Shown in pieces: positions 20,838-31,416 of a DNA stretch of 64,000 nucleotides. This DNA comes from Cumulibacter manganitolerans. Lineage in GTDB: Bacteria; Actinomycetota; Actinomycetes; Mycobacteriales; Antricoccaceae. The stretch is taken from the NCBI RefSeq assembly GCF_009602465.1, contig NZ_WBKP01000003.1:1-64000 (forward strand). The letters are read 5' to 3'. How positions within the stretch are numbered: position 1 is the first letter of the stretch; each line of letters opens with the position of its first letter. The notes under the pieces were generated by a model, which saw nothing but the letters and a program-made list of their open reading frames with translations, searched no databases and was not told the DNA's origin. A program made the translations under genes and the position numbers.

Positions 20838-21319
20838 CAGCGGCCCCCGTCCGGCCGGCCCGCGCGGCCGGTGTCACCCTCCCGGCGCAGCACGGCCGCG
20901 AGCAGCCCCATGCCGCCGACCAGCGAGGCCAGCAGCGGCGCGAACGGCGGCGGACCGGATTCGAGGTTGTACGCGGTCAGCCCGCCGGGCCGTTGCGCGA
21001 TGCCGCGCCAGTGCAGGTAGGTGCCTTGCAGGCCGTTCACGACGATGGCCGCGGAGGCCGCCGGCAGGACGGTGTGCGCGGCGCGCCGGGAGAACACCGC
21101 GGCGATGCCGGCGGGGATGGCGGTCGGCACGACCACGACCGGCCACCACATCACCTTGTTCCCGAAGCTGGCGGCGTCGTGCGAGAGGTAGATCTCCGCG
21201 GCGGTCACCGCCGCGCCCGCCGCGGTGAGCGCGGACAGGGTGCGTTCGAACCGGCCGGTGCGCACGTCGCGCACCGCGGACTCGACGAGCCCCGCCGGGG
21301 CTCTGCCGGGCCGGCGCAT
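20837..21319 (-). CDS. Small membrane protein of the TPP/GMC operon
   Basis: The 160-residue protein has about four hydrophobic segments (for example VMWWPVVVVPTAIPAGIAAVF) and charged ends. I recognise no family. It sits 1 nt after the TPP-enzyme stop and overlaps the next gene, so it is made with the oxidoreductase. It could anchor the complex or pass electrons to the membrane, which is inference. Confidence 0.65.
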   Translation of the reverse strand: MRRPGRAPAGLVESAVRDVRTGRFERTLSALTAAGAAVTAAEIYLSHDAASFGNKVMWWPVVVVPTAIPAGIAAVFSRRAAHTVLPAASAAIVVNGLQGTYLHWRGIAQRPGGLTAYNLESGPPPFAPLLASLVGGMGLLAAVLRREGDTGRAGRPDGGR

Positions 21320-21320
21320 G

Positions 21321-23117
21321 TCAGTCCTCCTCCTTGGTGCCGGGAAGGTACTGCTGCGCCTTCTGCTTGAGGCCTTGCCTGACGAGCCCCCAGCGGTCCT
21401 CGTCGCCGTGCAGGACGGCCGCCGCGACGGACTTGACCTGCTCGAACGTGGCGTGCGGCGGAATCGGTGGCACGTCGGGATCGCACCGGACGTCCAGCAC
21501 CGTCGGCCGGTCCGCGGCGAGCGCCTGGTCCCACGCGGGGCCCAGCGCGTCGGGCGCGTCGATGTTGATGCCGCCGAGCCCGAGGCTGCGGGCGAACGCC
21601 GCGTAGTCGACGTCGGGGAGCGTCTGCGACTCGGTGAACTTCGGCGCGCCGGCCATCGCCCGCATCTCCCAGGTGACCTGGTTGAGGTCGTTGTTGTGCA
21701 GGATCGCGACGATCAGCCGGGGGTCGGCCCACTGCGACCAGTAGTGCCCGACGGTGATCAGCTCGGCCAGCCCGTTCATCTGCATGGCGCCGTCGCCGAC
21801 CATAGCGATCGCCGGGCGGTCGGGGTGCGCCCACTTGGCCCCGATGACGTACGGGACGCCGGGGCCCATGGTGGCGAGCGTGCCCGACAGCGAGCCGCGG
21901 ACGTCGCCGTGGAAGCGGAGGTGGCGGGCGTACCAGTTGGCCGAGCTGCCGGAGTCGGAGGCGACCATCGCGTTCGCCGGGAGCCGCTTGGACAGCTCGT
22001 GGAAGACCCGCATCGGGTTCACCGGGTCGGCGTCGGTCATCGCTCGGCGCTCCACCGTGTCCCACCAGTCGGCGACGTCGCTCTCGATCTCCTCTCGCCA
22101 GGACCGGTCGCTCGTGCGCTCCAGCAGCGGGATCAGCTCGCGCAGGGTGGTCCGCGCGTCCCCGACGAGGTTCAGCTCGTAGGGATAGCGCATGCCGATC
22201 CACTTCGCCGACCGGTCGATCTGGATCCCGCGCGCCGCATCGAGCGGCGGCATGAACTGGGTGTACGGGAAGTTCGAGCCGACGGTCAGCAGCGTGTCGC
22301 AGCCCATCATCATCTTGTAGGACGGGATGGTGCCCAGCAGCCCGATGGAGCCCGTGACCCACGGCAGGTCGTCCGGCAGGACGTCCTTGCCGAGCAGCGC
22401 CTTCGCGGCACCGGCCCCGAGCAGGTCGGCGACCTCGGTCAGCTCCGCGGCGCAGCCTCGGGCACCCTGCCCGACCAGCATCGCGACCTTCTGCCCCGCA
22501 TTGAGGATCTCAGCCGCGCGCCGCACCGCCTCCGGCTCGGGAGCGGCTGTCGCCGGGGCCACGCCCAGGCTCGACGGAACCTGCTTGAACTCGTGCCCCG
22601 GCGCGACGTACTCGAGCTCGAACACGTCCGACGGGATGATCAGGCAGGTCGGCGCCTGCTCCGCCTGCGCGACGCGGATCGCGCGGTCGATGAGGTTGGG
22701 CAGCTGCTGCGGCACGGTGCACATCTGCACGTAGTCGCCGCAGACGTCCTTGAACAGGCTCAGCAGATCGATCTCCTGCTGGTACGAGCCGCCCATCGAC
22801 GAGCGGGCCGCCTGGCCGACGATCGCCACCACCGGGACGTGGTCCAGCTTGGCGTCGTACAGCCCGTTGAGCAGGTGCACCGCACCCGGGCCGCTGGTGG
22901 CCACGCACGCCCCCACCCGCCCGGAGAACTTGGCGAATCCCACGGCCTCGAAGGCGGCCATCTCCTCGTGCCGGGCCTGGACGAACTGGGGATCGTTGTT
23001 CGCGCGACCCCACGCCGCCAGCAGTCCGTTGATGCCGTCCCCGGGGAACCCGAACACCTGCCGGATGTCCCATGCGCGTAGCCGGTCGAGCAGTACGTCG
23101 GCAACTGTGTCAGCCAT
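21321..23117 (-). CDS. Thiamine pyrophosphate-dependent enzyme, pyruvate oxidase/dehydrogenase (quinone)-like
   Basis: The 598-residue enzyme has the three-domain layout of the pyruvate oxidase/acetolactate synthase family: the N-terminal pyrimidine domain with the catalytic Glu in RHEEMAAFEA (about 51), a central FAD/NAD-like domain, and the C-terminal TPP domain with GDGAMQMNG followed by NN (about 430-460). PoxB-type enzymes convert pyruvate to acetate and CO2, but other 2-oxo acids are possible. The start has GGGAG 11 nt upstream. It is the first gene of a five-gene operon with 1-4 nt junctions, and its promoter region carries two CGCAA-N3-TTGCG operators. Confidence 0.88.
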   Translation of the reverse strand: MADTVADVLLDRLRAWDIRQVFGFPGDGINGLLAAWGRANNDPQFVQARHEEMAAFEAVGFAKFSGRVGACVATSGPGAVHLLNGLYDAKLDHVPVVAIVGQAARSSMGGSYQQEIDLLSLFKDVCGDYVQMCTVPQQLPNLIDRAIRVAQAEQAPTCLIIPSDVFELEYVAPGHEFKQVPSSLGVAPATAAPEPEAVRRAAEILNAGQKVAMLVGQGARGCAAELTEVADLLGAGAAKALLGKDVLPDDLPWVTGSIGLLGTIPSYKMMMGCDTLLTVGSNFPYTQFMPPLDAARGIQIDRSAKWIGMRYPYELNLVGDARTTLRELIPLLERTSDRSWREEIESDVADWWDTVERRAMTDADPVNPMRVFHELSKRLPANAMVASDSGSSANWYARHLRFHGDVRGSLSGTLATMGPGVPYVIGAKWAHPDRPAIAMVGDGAMQMNGLAELITVGHYWSQWADPRLIVAILHNNDLNQVTWEMRAMAGAPKFTESQTLPDVDYAAFARSLGLGGINIDAPDALGPAWDQALAADRPTVLDVRCDPDVPPIPPHATFEQVKSVAAAVLHGDEDRWGLVRQGLKQKAQQYLPGTKEED

Positions 23118-23167
23118 CTCGCCTCTCCCTGTCGGGTCCGTGAGCGGGTGCCGCTAGCACTCTTCCC

Positions 23168-23197
23168 TGTGTACTCGCAATACTTGCGCTGACGCAA
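23168..23197 (-). promoter_or_regulatory. Predicted promoter of the TPP-enzyme operon
   Basis: On the minus strand TTGCGT (23197-23192) and TACACA (23173-23168) are separated by 18 bp. Both operator palindromes overlap it, one in the spacer and one over the -35, so repressor binding would block polymerase. Confidence 0.45.
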
Positions 23198-23205
23198 GAC
23201 TTGCG
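23176..23205. promoter_or_regulatory. Tandem operators CGCAA-N3-TTGCG (two copies)
   Basis: CGCAA-TAC-TTGCG (23176-23188) and CGCAA-GAC-TTGCG (23193-23205) lie 17 bp apart centre to centre, between the divergent TPP-enzyme and aldose-epimerase genes. They share half-sites and spacing with the site at the marR promoter. Confidence 0.7.
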
Positions 23206-23304
23206 GGCAGACTTGTAGGTGGACGACGGACGGGACGCGGTGCAGCGGCCCGAGCCGGCGGGTGAGCGACGCGGTTCCGGCCGCGCGGGAGGAAAGGCGG
23301 CGAC

Positions 23305-24237
23305 GTGACGACAGCACCGTCAGGGGAGCAGTACGAGCTGGTGGCCGGCGGCTACCGCGCCGTCGTCGTCGAGGTGGGGGCGGGCCTCCGCGAGCTGAGC
23401 CACGACGGGCGTGAGGTGCTGCAGCCCTACCCCGAGGACGCGATGTGCGACGCCGCGCACGGTGCGGTGCTGGTGCCCTGGCCGAACCGGCTCGGCGACG
23501 GCCACTACGCCTTCGACGGCGTGGAGCACCAGCTCGCGCTGACCGAGCCGGAGAAGCGCAACGCCATCCACGGCCTGGTGCGCTGGCGCCCATGGAAGCT
23601 GCTCGAGCGGGCGGCCGAGCGGGTGTCGCTGGGCACCCGGCTGTACGCGATGCAGGGCTACCCGTTCACCCTCGACGTCCGGGTGGACTACCGGCTCGGC
23701 AGCGACGGTCTGCACGTGCGGACGACGGCGACGAACGTCGGCTCCCGCGCGTGCCCCTACGGCTGCGGGCAGCACCCGTACCTGTCGCCGGGGGACGGGG
23801 AGATCGACGCGTGCGTCCTGGAGATCCCGGCGGCCACCCGCATCGTGACCGACGCGCAGCGTCAGCTGCCCACGGGCACCGAGCCGGTCGACGGGACGCT
23901 GTTCGACTTCCGCCGGCCGCGCCGGATCGGCGACCTGCGCATCGACTACGCGTTCACCGACCTCGACCGCGACGCGGACGGTCGCAGCTGGGTGCGGCTG
24001 CACGCGCCCGACGGCAAGACCGCCCAGCTGTGGGTGGGGCCGGACTACCCGATCGTCGAGATCTTCACGGCCGACACGCTGAGCAGCGCACGGCGACGCC
24101 GTGGTCTCGGCGTCGAGCCGATGACCTGCCCACCGGACGCGTTCCGGAGCGGCGAGCGGGTGGTCCGCCTCGAGCCGGGCCGGTCGGCGACCAGCGAATG
24201 GGGCGTGCAGCTCGTCACGACCCCAGGACGGAGATAG
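23305..24237 (+). CDS. Aldose 1-epimerase family protein
   Basis: The 310-residue protein is of the GalM type, which interconverts the anomers of sugars. It shows the substrate-binding NAIHGLVR (about 90-97), the catalytic His in GQHPYLSPGDG (about 154-164) and the C-terminal Glu in VEIFTAD. The GTG start has GGAGGAAAGG upstream. The gene is divergent from the TPP/GMC operon and shares its operator-bearing control region, so a joint role in sugar oxidation is likely. Confidence 0.88.
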   Translation: MTTAPSGEQYELVAGGYRAVVVEVGAGLRELSHDGREVLQPYPEDAMCDAAHGAVLVPWPNRLGDGHYAFDGVEHQLALTEPEKRNAIHGLVRWRPWKLLERAAERVSLGTRLYAMQGYPFTLDVRVDYRLGSDGLHVRTTATNVGSRACPYGCGQHPYLSPGDGEIDACVLEIPAATRIVTDAQRQLPTGTEPVDGTLFDFRRPRRIGDLRIDYAFTDLDRDADGRSWVRLHAPDGKTAQLWVGPDYPIVEIFTADTLSSARRRRGLGVEPMTCPPDAFRSGERVVRLEPGRSATSEWGVQLVTTPGRR

Positions 24238-24239
24238 CC

Positions 24240-24710
24240 ATGCATTCGCCCGAGCTGAGCACCCAGCCCGCCGACCAGAGCACCCGGCTGACCCGGGCGA
24301 TCAGCGACCTCACCGGCTGGCTGGGATCGTTTCCCGCGATCCTCGCGTCGTGCCTCGTCGTCGCGGTGTGGTTCGTCGGAGGAGCCTTCGTGGGACTCGG
24401 CAACAACACCTACCAGCTCATCATCAACACCGGCACGACGATCGTCACGTTCCTCATGGTGTTCATCATCCAGAACACGCAGAACCGTGACGGGGCGGCC
24501 GTGCAAGCCAAGCTGGACGCGCAGAGCGAGGTGCTCCGGCGGATCGCGGAACGGCTGGACATCGCCGACGACGAGGACCTGCTCACCATGCTCGTCGGCG
24601 TCGAGGACGCCCCCGCGCACGTCATCAGCAAGGATCAGGACCAGGTGCGGGCGGCCGCGATCCGAACCGGTCGCCACGGTGCGGCGCGCGACTCGCAGGA
24701 GCCTGCGTAG
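24240..24710 (+). CDS. Low affinity iron permease family membrane protein
   Basis: The 156-residue protein has two hydrophobic segments (about 29-51 and 58-78) and the hallmark FLMVFIIQNTQNRDGAA of the Pfam 'low affinity iron permease' family. In bacteria the actual substrate is not well established. A soluble C-terminal tail with an acidic, helical look follows. The ATG lies 2 nt after the epimerase stop. Confidence 0.8.
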   Translation: MHSPELSTQPADQSTRLTRAISDLTGWLGSFPAILASCLVVAVWFVGGAFVGLGNNTYQLIINTGTTIVTFLMVFIIQNTQNRDGAAVQAKLDAQSEVLRRIAERLDIADDEDLLTMLVGVEDAPAHVISKDQDQVRAAAIRTGRHGAARDSQEPA

Positions 24711-24809
24711 CCGGCACGGGGCGGCCCCGACGACGCGTCGGCGCGGGCGGCGGTGCCGGATAGTCGATGGGCCCCGAAACCGGCTGGCGGGCTCTCCTAG
24801 ACTTGACCG

Positions 24810-26465
24810 GTGACTCCCGAAGACCTGTCTCACCTGATCCGTGCTGCGCTGACCTCGCTGGTCGAGCGCGGCGAGCTGACGCTGGACGTCCCGGAGACGA
24901 TCGTCGTCGAGCGCCCCCGACAGGCCGGGCACGGCGACTTCGCCACCAACACGGCGATGCGGCTGGCCAAGCAGGCGGGCATGCCGCCGCGCCGGCTCGC
25001 CGAGCTGATCGCGGCCGAGCTGACCCGCAGCGACGCGATCGCCGCCGTCGAGGTCGCGGGGCCGGGATTCCTCAACATCACGCTCGAGGCCGCGAGCCTG
25101 GGCGCGCTGGCGGGCGCGATCGTCGCGGCCGGCCCGGCGTACGGCGAGGGCACGGCGATGGCCGGGCAGCGCATCAACCTCGAGTTCGTCTCGGCCAACC
25201 CGACCGGCCCGGTCACTCTCGCGTCGGCTCGCTGGGCAGCGGTCGGCGACGCGCTCGTGCGGATCATGCGCGCCTGCGGCGCCGAGGTGGCCTCGGAGTA
25301 CTACTTCAACGACGCGGGCTCGCAGATCGACCGCTTCGCCGCGTCCCTCTACGCGACCGCGCACGACGAGCCGGTGCCCGCGGACGGCTATCACGGCGGG
25401 TACGTCGCGGACGTCGCGCGGCACGTCATCGAGGAGGTGCCCGGCGTCCTGCAGCAACCGCGCGAGGAGGCACTGGAGACCTTCCGCAAGGTCGGCATCG
25501 AGAAGATGTTCGCCGACATCAAGCAGACCCTCGAGGCGTTCGGGGTGCACTTCGACAGGTTCTTCAACGAGCGCGAGCTGCACGACGGCGGCGACATCGA
25601 GCGCTCGATCGCCGCACTGCGCGACAACGGGCAGCTCTATGAGAAGGACGACGCGCTGTGGCTGCGCACCACGACGTTCGGTGACGACAAGGACCGCGTG
25701 CTGATCCGCGGCGGGGGAGCGCCGACCTACTTCGCGGCGGACGTCGCCTACTACGCGAACAAGCGAGCCCGCGGGTTCGACCGCGCCATCCTGATCCTCG
25801 GCGCCGACCACCACGGCTACATCGGCCGCATGCGGGCGATGGCGGCCGCGACCGGCGACGACCCGGACCAGACGCTGGAGATCCTGATCGGCCAGATGGT
25901 CACGCTCAGCCGCGGCGGCGAGACGGTCAAGATGAGCAAGCGGGCCGGCAACGTGGTCACGCTCGACGACCTGGTCGGCGCCGTCGGCAACGACGCCGGC
26001 CGGTACGCCATGGCCCGCTCGTCGATGGACTCCACGATGGACATCGACCTCGGGGTGTGGGAGCGCAAGACCGCCGACAACCCCGTCTTCTACGTCCAGT
26101 ACGCGCATGCGCGGCTGTCGTCGCTGCAGCGCAACGCCCTGGAGCTCGGCATCGACCGCGGCGCCGGGTACGACCCCTCCCTGCTCGTGCACGAGAAGGA
26201 GGTCGCGCTGCTGACCGCCCTCGCCGGCTACCCGCGCGTCGTCGCCGGCGCCGGCGAGCTGCGGGAGGTGCACCGCATCGCGCGGTACGCCGAGTCGCTG
26301 GCGGCGGCGTACCACAAGTTCTACGACTCCTGCCGAGTGCTGCCGATGGGCGGGCAGCAGCCGGACGACACGACGACCGCCCGGCTGTGGCTGTGCGAGG
26401 CGACGCGGGTCGTGCTCGCCAACGCGCTCGGGCTGCTCGGCGTCTCGGCGCCGGCGCAGATGTAG
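24810..26465 (+). CDS. argS: Arginine--tRNA ligase
   Basis: The 551-residue class I synthetase charges tRNA-Arg. It has the N-terminal additional domain, the HIGH-type motif [13 protein letters not shown] (about 130-142), [10 protein letters not shown] (about 374-383) and a C-terminal anticodon-binding helical domain. The mRNA is probably leaderless, since TAGACT (24798-24803) ends 6 nt before the GTG and no ribosome site is visible. It heads the lysA-hom-thrC-thrB run. Confidence 0.96.
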   Translation: MTPEDLSHLIRAALTSLVERGELTLDVPETIVVERPRQAGHGDFATNTAMRLAKQAGMPPRRLAELIAAELTRSDAIAAVEVAGPGFLNITLEAASLGALAGAIVAAGPAYGEGTAMAGQRINLEFVSANPTGPVTLASARWAAVGDALVRIMRACGAEVASEYYFNDAGSQIDRFAASLYATAHDEPVPADGYHGGYVADVARHVIEEVPGVLQQPREEALETFRKVGIEKMFADIKQTLEAFGVHFDRFFNERELHDGGDIERSIAALRDNGQLYEKDDALWLRTTTFGDDKDRVLIRGGGAPTYFAADVAYYANKRARGFDRAILILGADHHGYIGRMRAMAAATGDDPDQTLEILIGQMVTLSRGGETVKMSKRAGNVVTLDDLVGAVGNDAGRYAMARSSMDSTMDIDLGVWERKTADNPVFYVQYAHARLSSLQRNALELGIDRGAGYDPSLLVHEKEVALLTALAGYPRVVAGAGELREVHRIARYAESLAAAYHKFYDSCRVLPMGGQQPDDTTTARLWLCEATRVVLANALGLLGVSAPAQM

Positions 26466-26473
26466 GGGGCGGG

Positions 26474-27892
26474 ATGCGCGCACACCCCGCAGGGCCGCTG
26501 CACGGCGGTCTGCAGATCCCCGACGGCATCGGCCCGCAGCCGGCCGACGTCAACGCCGTCGATCCGCACGTCTGGCCGCACGGCGCCCGCCGCACGGACG
26601 GCGTCCTCACGATCGCCGGCGCGAAGGTCACCGACCTCGTGGCCGACCACGGCACGCCGGCGTTCTTCCTCGACGAGGACGCGTTCCGCTCCCGCAGCCG
26701 CGACTTCCAGGCGTCGTTCGACGGCATGGACGTGTTCTACGCGGGCAAGTCGTTCCTGTGCTCGAGCGTCGTCCGGTGGCTCGACGAGGACGGCCTGGGC
26801 ATCGACGTGGCCTCCGGCGGCGAGCTCGCGCTGGCGCTGCGCAGCGGGTTCCCGGCCGAGCGGCTCGCGCTGCACGGCAACAACAAGTCGGCGGCCGAGC
26901 TGACCGCGGCCGTCGATGCCCGGGTGGGCCGGATCATCGTCGACTCCTTCGACGAGATCGACCGGCTGGCGGGCATCGCCGCCGAGCGCGGGGTCGTGCA
27001 GCCGGTGCAGATCCGCATCACCGTCGGCGTCGAGGCGCACACCCACGAGTTCATCGCGACCGCGCACGAGGACCAGAAGTTCGGGTTCTCGGTGTCGTCG
27101 GGCGACGCCGCGGCCGCGGCCGAGCGGGTGCTCGCCACCGACTCGCTCGAGCTGCTCGGCCTGCACAGCCACATCGGCTCGCAGATCTTCGACCTGTCCG
27201 GATTCGAGGTGTCGGCGCGCCGGGTGGTGGCGTTGCTCGCCACCCTGCGGGACGCGCACGGCGTCGAGCTGCCCGAGATCGACCTCGGCGGCGGCCTGGG
27301 CATCGCGTACACCTCGGACGACGACCCGCTGGAGCCGAAGCAGGTCGCCGCGTCCCTCCGCGAGATCGTGGAGCGCGAGTGCGCCGCGGCGCGGCTGGCC
27401 GTCCCGCGCGTGAGCGTGGAGCCGGGCCGGGCGATCTCCGGCCCCCCGACGATCACCGTCTACGAGGTGGGCACCGTCAAGCCGGTCGTGCTGGATCACG
27501 GCACGCGGCTCTACGTCAGCGTGGACGGCGGCATGAGCGACAACATCCGGACCGCCCTCTATGACGCGGAGTACACCTGCGTGCTGGCCAACCGCGAGTC
27601 CGACGCACGGCCGGTCGCCGCACGGATCGTCGGCAAGCACTGCGAGAGCGGCGACATCGTCGTCCGCGACCTGTGGCTGCCCGGCGACGTCCGCCCCGGC
27701 GACCTGCTCGCCGTCGCCGCGACCGGCGCCTACTGCCGGGCGATGGCCAGCAACTACAACATGCTGCCCAAGCCGCCGGTCGTCGGCGTGAAGGACGGCG
27801 TCGGAAGCGTGCTGCTGCGACGTGAGACCCTCGACGACATGTTCGCGCTCGATACCGGACTGGCCGGCACCAACGAGGAGGAGGCCCGATGA
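26474..27892 (+). CDS. lysA: Diaminopimelate decarboxylase
   Basis: The 472-residue PLP enzyme makes L-lysine from meso-diaminopimelate. PLP-binding Lys is in FYAGKSFLC (about 95), with the His-bearing LHSHIGSQI, the phosphate-binding [10 protein letters not shown] and the C-terminal [14 protein letters not shown]. The start is 8 nt after argS behind GGGGGCGGG. The gene overlaps hom by 4 nt (ATGA). Confidence 0.96.
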   Translation: MRAHPAGPLHGGLQIPDGIGPQPADVNAVDPHVWPHGARRTDGVLTIAGAKVTDLVADHGTPAFFLDEDAFRSRSRDFQASFDGMDVFYAGKSFLCSSVVRWLDEDGLGIDVASGGELALALRSGFPAERLALHGNNKSAAELTAAVDARVGRIIVDSFDEIDRLAGIAAERGVVQPVQIRITVGVEAHTHEFIATAHEDQKFGFSVSSGDAAAAAERVLATDSLELLGLHSHIGSQIFDLSGFEVSARRVVALLATLRDAHGVELPEIDLGGGLGIAYTSDDDPLEPKQVAASLREIVERECAAARLAVPRVSVEPGRAISGPPTITVYEVGTVKPVVLDHGTRLYVSVDGGMSDNIRTALYDAEYTCVLANRESDARPVAARIVGKHCESGDIVVRDLWLPGDVRPGDLLAVAATGAYCRAMASNYNMLPKPPVVGVKDGVGSVLLRRETLDDMFALDTGLAGTNEEEAR

Positions 27893-29184
27893 GCACGCCG
27901 ATCAGGATCGCCCTGCTGGGCTGTGGGACCGTGGGCAGCGAGGTCGTCCGGCTCGTGCAGGACCAGTCCGCCGATCTCGCGGCCCGCGTCGGCGCGCCCC
28001 TGGAGATCGCCGGCGTCGCCGTGCGGCGCCCGGAGCGGCACCCGGACGTGGACCCCGCGCTGCTGACCACCGACGTCGATGCGCTGATCGACGACCCGAC
28101 GGTCGACGTGGTCATCGAGGTCATCGGCGGCATCGAGCCCGTCAAGGGCTGGCTGCTGCGCGCCCTGCGCTCGGGCAAGTCGGTCGTCAGCGCGAACAAG
28201 GCGCTGCTGGCGGAGGCCGGTGACGAGCTGCACGCGGCGGCCGCATCCGGCGGCGCCGACCTGTACTACGAGGCCGCCGTGGCCGGCGCGATTCCGATCC
28301 TGCGGCCGTTGAGCGAATCGCTCACCGGCGACCGCATCCAGCGGGTCATGGGCATCGTCAACGGCACCACCAACTTCATCCTCTCGCGCATGGACGAGAC
28401 CGGATCGAGCTTCGCGGAGGCGCTCGCGGAGGCCACCGACCTCGGCTACGCGGAGGCCGACCCGACGGCCGACGTCGACGGCTTCGACGCGGCGTCCAAG
28501 GCCGCGATCCTCGCCGGCCTGGCCTTCCACTCGCCGGTCGTCGCCGACGACGTGTACCGGGAGGGCATCTCGCAGGTCACCGCCGGGGACGTCGCGAGCG
28601 CCCGCGAGATGAACTGCACGATCAAGCTGCTCGCCATCTGCGAGCGGGTGAGCGACGACGGTGCGGAGGCGATCGCGGTGCGCGTGCACCCGGTGATGCT
28701 GCCGCGCGCGCATCCGCTGGCCGGCGTCGGCGACGCGTTCAACGCGGTGTTCGTCGAGGCGGAGGCCGCCGGACCGCTGATGTTCTACGGCAAGGGCGCC
28801 GGTGGCGCGCCGACGGCGTCCGCCGTGCTCGGTGACCTGGTGGCGGTCGCGCGCAACCGGGTCGCGCACGCGGCGGGCACCGTCCTGGAGCGGTACGCCG
28901 GGCTGCCGATCCGGCCGATGGGGCTCACCCCGACCCGGTACCACGTCAGCCTGGACGTCGCCGACCGCGCCGGCGTCCTCGCCGCGGTCGCGACCGAGTT
29001 CGCCGCCAACGACGTGTCGATCTCGACGGTGCGCCAGGAAGGCCGCGGCGAGGACGCGCAGCTGGTCATCGTCACCCACATGGCCCCCGACGAGGCCCTC
29101 GCGGCGACGGTCGAGAAGCTGCGGGCCTCGGACATGGTTCGTGACGTGGTCAGCGTGATGCGCGTCGAAGGAAAGGAGCTCTAA
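27889..29184 (+). CDS. hom: Homoserine dehydrogenase
   Basis: The 431-residue enzyme reduces aspartate semialdehyde to homoserine, the branch to threonine and methionine. The NAD(P) motif LLGCGTVGS (9-17), catalytic-region signature [11 protein letters not shown] (about 155-165) and a C-terminal ACT domain (about 350-431, [14 protein letters not shown]) that usually senses threonine are all present. The ATGA overlap with lysA and the direct abutment with thrC indicate one operon. Confidence 0.96.
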   Translation: MSTPIRIALLGCGTVGSEVVRLVQDQSADLAARVGAPLEIAGVAVRRPERHPDVDPALLTTDVDALIDDPTVDVVIEVIGGIEPVKGWLLRALRSGKSVVSANKALLAEAGDELHAAAASGGADLYYEAAVAGAIPILRPLSESLTGDRIQRVMGIVNGTTNFILSRMDETGSSFAEALAEATDLGYAEADPTADVDGFDAASKAAILAGLAFHSPVVADDVYREGISQVTAGDVASAREMNCTIKLLAICERVSDDGAEAIAVRVHPVMLPRAHPLAGVGDAFNAVFVEAEAAGPLMFYGKGAGGAPTASAVLGDLVAVARNRVAHAAGTVLERYAGLPIRPMGLTPTRYHVSLDVADRAGVLAAVATEFAANDVSISTVRQEGRGEDAQLVIVTHMAPDEALAATVEKLRASDMVRDVVSVMRVEGKEL

Positions 29185-30246
29185 ATGGCAACGCCGACGT
29201 GGCGCGGTCTCATCGAGGAGTACCGCGAATGGCTGCCGGTCACCGGCGCGACGCCGGTCGTCACCCTGCTCGAGGGGGCGACGCCCCTCGTGCCCGCCAA
29301 CGAGCTGTCGGCGCGCACCGGCTGCGACGTGTACCTGAAGGTCGAGGGCGCCAATCCCACCGGGTCGTTCAAGGACCGCGGCATGACGATGGCGATGAGC
29401 AAGGCGAAGGAGTCCGGAGCCGAGGCCGTCATCTGCGCGTCGACCGGCAACACCAGCGCCTCCGCGGCGGCGTACGCCGCGCGCGGCGGCCTCACCTGCG
29501 CGGTGCTCGTGCCGCACGGCAAGATCGCGATGGGCAAGATGGCGCAGGCGATCATGCACGGCGCGAAGCTGCTGGAGGTCGACGGCAACTTCGACGACTG
29601 CCTGATGCTGGCCGAGAAGCTCACCCAGGACTACCCGGTCGCGCTGGTGAACTCCATCAACCCCGACCGCATCGAGGGGCAGAAGACGGCGTCGTTCGAG
29701 ATCGTCGACAACCTCGGCGACGCGCCCGACATCCACTGCCTCCCGGTCGGCAACGCCGGCAACATCACCGCGTACTGGAAGGGCTACCGGGAGTACGCCG
29801 ACGCGGGCCGCTCGACGCGCAAGCCCCGCATGTTCGGCTTCCAGGCGGCCGGCGCCGCACCCCTGGTGCTCGGGAAGGTCGTCGAGAACCCGGACACGAT
29901 CGCCACCGCGATCCGCATCGGCAACCCGGCGTCGTGGACCAAGGCCATCGACGCCCGCGACGAGAGCGGCGGCGTCATCGAGGCGGTGACGGACGAGGAG
30001 ATCCTCGACGCCTACCGGTTGCTCGCCGCCACGGACGGCGTCTTCGTCGAGCCGGCCTCGGCCGCCGGCGTCGCCGGCCTGCTGAAGGCGCACGCCGCGG
30101 GACGGATCGACCCCGGGCAGCGGATCGTCTGCACCGTCACCGGCAACGGGCTGAAGGATCCCGACAATGCTCTCGCCGGCGCGCCCACCCCGACCCGGAT
30201 CGCGGTCGACGCGACGATGGCGGCCGCCAACCTCGGGCTCGCGTGA
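29185..30246 (+). CDS. thrC: Threonine synthase
   Basis: The 353-residue PLP enzyme converts O-phosphohomoserine to threonine. The Lys that binds PLP is in [10 protein letters not shown] (about 60), and the phosphate loop [13 protein letters not shown] is near 190. The length is that of the short class typical of actinobacteria. The ATG follows the hom stop directly. The stop overlaps the thrB GTG by 4 nt. Confidence 0.96.
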   Translation: MATPTWRGLIEEYREWLPVTGATPVVTLLEGATPLVPANELSARTGCDVYLKVEGANPTGSFKDRGMTMAMSKAKESGAEAVICASTGNTSASAAAYAARGGLTCAVLVPHGKIAMGKMAQAIMHGAKLLEVDGNFDDCLMLAEKLTQDYPVALVNSINPDRIEGQKTASFEIVDNLGDAPDIHCLPVGNAGNITAYWKGYREYADAGRSTRKPRMFGFQAAGAAPLVLGKVVENPDTIATAIRIGNPASWTKAIDARDESGGVIEAVTDEEILDAYRLLAATDGVFVEPASAAGVAGLLKAHAAGRIDPGQRIVCTVTGNGLKDPDNALAGAPTPTRIAVDATMAAANLGLA

Positions 30247-31154
30247 CCCGCGCCGGGGCGAAGGTCACGGCGCGGATCCCAGCCACGACGGCGAACCTCG
30301 GACCGGGGTTCGACTGCATGGGGCTGTCGCTGGCGATCTACGACACGGTCAGCGTCGAGGCCGCCGCCGGGGAGCGCGACGAGGTGGTCATCGAGGGAAT
30401 CGGCGCCGACACGCTCCCGCGGGACGGGACCCACATGGTCCTCGCAACCATGCGCGAGCTGTTCGCGCTCGAGGGGTGGCAGGTGCCGCCGGTGCGGCTG
30501 AGCTGCCACAACCGCATCCGGCACGGGCAGGGGCTCGGCTCGTCGGCGTCCGCGATCGTCGCGGGGCTGCTCACCGGCAAGGCGTACGCCGAGACGCTCG
30601 GCTACGACGTGCACGACGTGGACCTCGTGCAGATCGGCAGCGACATCGACGGCCACCCGGACAACGTGGCGCCGTGCCTCAACGGCGGGCTCAACGTGTC
30701 ATGGGAGGACGCCGACGGGTGGGGAGTGGCGCACCTCGACCCGCATCCCGACATTCGAGCCATATTGGCGATCCCGACCACCGTGCTGTCGACGAAGGTG
30801 GCTCGCGGGCTGATCCCGGAGATGGTGTCGCACCGCGACGCGGTGCGTAACAGCTCGCGGGCCGCGCTGTGCATCCACGCGTTCACGACCGACCCGGCAC
30901 TGCTGCTGCCCGCGACGCAGGACTACCTGCACCAGCGCTACCGGGCGAGCGCGTACCCCGACAGCTACGCGCTCGTCGAGCGCATGCGCGCGGTGGGCAT
31001 CGCCGCCGCGATATCGGGGGCCGGACCGGCCGTGATCATGTTCGTCACCGGCGAGGAGCACGATGCCGTCGTCGCCACCGAGGTGGCCGCGGCGCGCGGC
31101 GGGTTCGAGCTCATGCCGGTCGGAATAGATCTCGGTGGAGCGGTGTTGCTCTGA
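30243..31154 (+). CDS. thrB: Homoserine kinase
   Basis: The 303-residue GHMP kinase phosphorylates homoserine. Motif 1 is [15 protein letters not shown] (about 12-26), the ATP loop is [10 protein letters not shown] (about 97-106), and the C-terminal motif is [11 protein letters not shown]. The start GTG overlaps the thrC stop (GTGA). It is the last gene of the argS-lysA-hom-thrC-thrB run; a 262-nt gap with a new promoter precedes rho. Confidence 0.95.
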   Translation: MTRAGAKVTARIPATTANLGPGFDCMGLSLAIYDTVSVEAAAGERDEVVIEGIGADTLPRDGTHMVLATMRELFALEGWQVPPVRLSCHNRIRHGQGLGSSASAIVAGLLTGKAYAETLGYDVHDVDLVQIGSDIDGHPDNVAPCLNGGLNVSWEDADGWGVAHLDPHPDIRAILAIPTTVLSTKVARGLIPEMVSHRDAVRNSSRAALCIHAFTTDPALLLPATQDYLHQRYRASAYPDSYALVERMRAVGIAAAISGAGPAVIMFVTGEEHDAVVATEVAAARGGFELMPVGIDLGGAVLL

Positions 31155-31180
31155 TGCGGACACGCTGCGGCACCCCCTGC

Positions 31181-31209
31181 TTGCCTGGGTCTGCAGCGGC
31201 GTCTACGCT
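31181..31209 (+). promoter_or_regulatory. Predicted rho promoter
   Basis: TTGCCT (31181-31186) and TACGCT (31204-31209) are 17 bp apart, giving a leader of about 200 nt before rho. Long rho leaders are known in bacteria to allow autogenous termination. Apart from this promoter I see no gene in the thrB-rho gap. Confidence 0.45.
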
Positions 31210-31416
31210 ATACCTGTCAGCCGTTCGGTACCTTGTGTCCGGCGTGCAGTGCGGTTCACACGCACAAGACTGTGGATCACGACCTTGGGTCGCATACCCC
31301 CTCTTCTAAACGCACGACGTCTGGCAGCAGCGCGCGTGAGCACCGTGCTCGCGTATGCCAATTCGGTCGACTCCGGGCAGCATCGCCCGACGACCACCCC
31401 CTGGGAAGGATCCCCA

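Noticed and set aside
31155-31416. A small gene in the thrB-rho gap
   Set aside because: Open frames here lack ribosome sites and protein-like sequence; a promoter and a long rho leader account for it.
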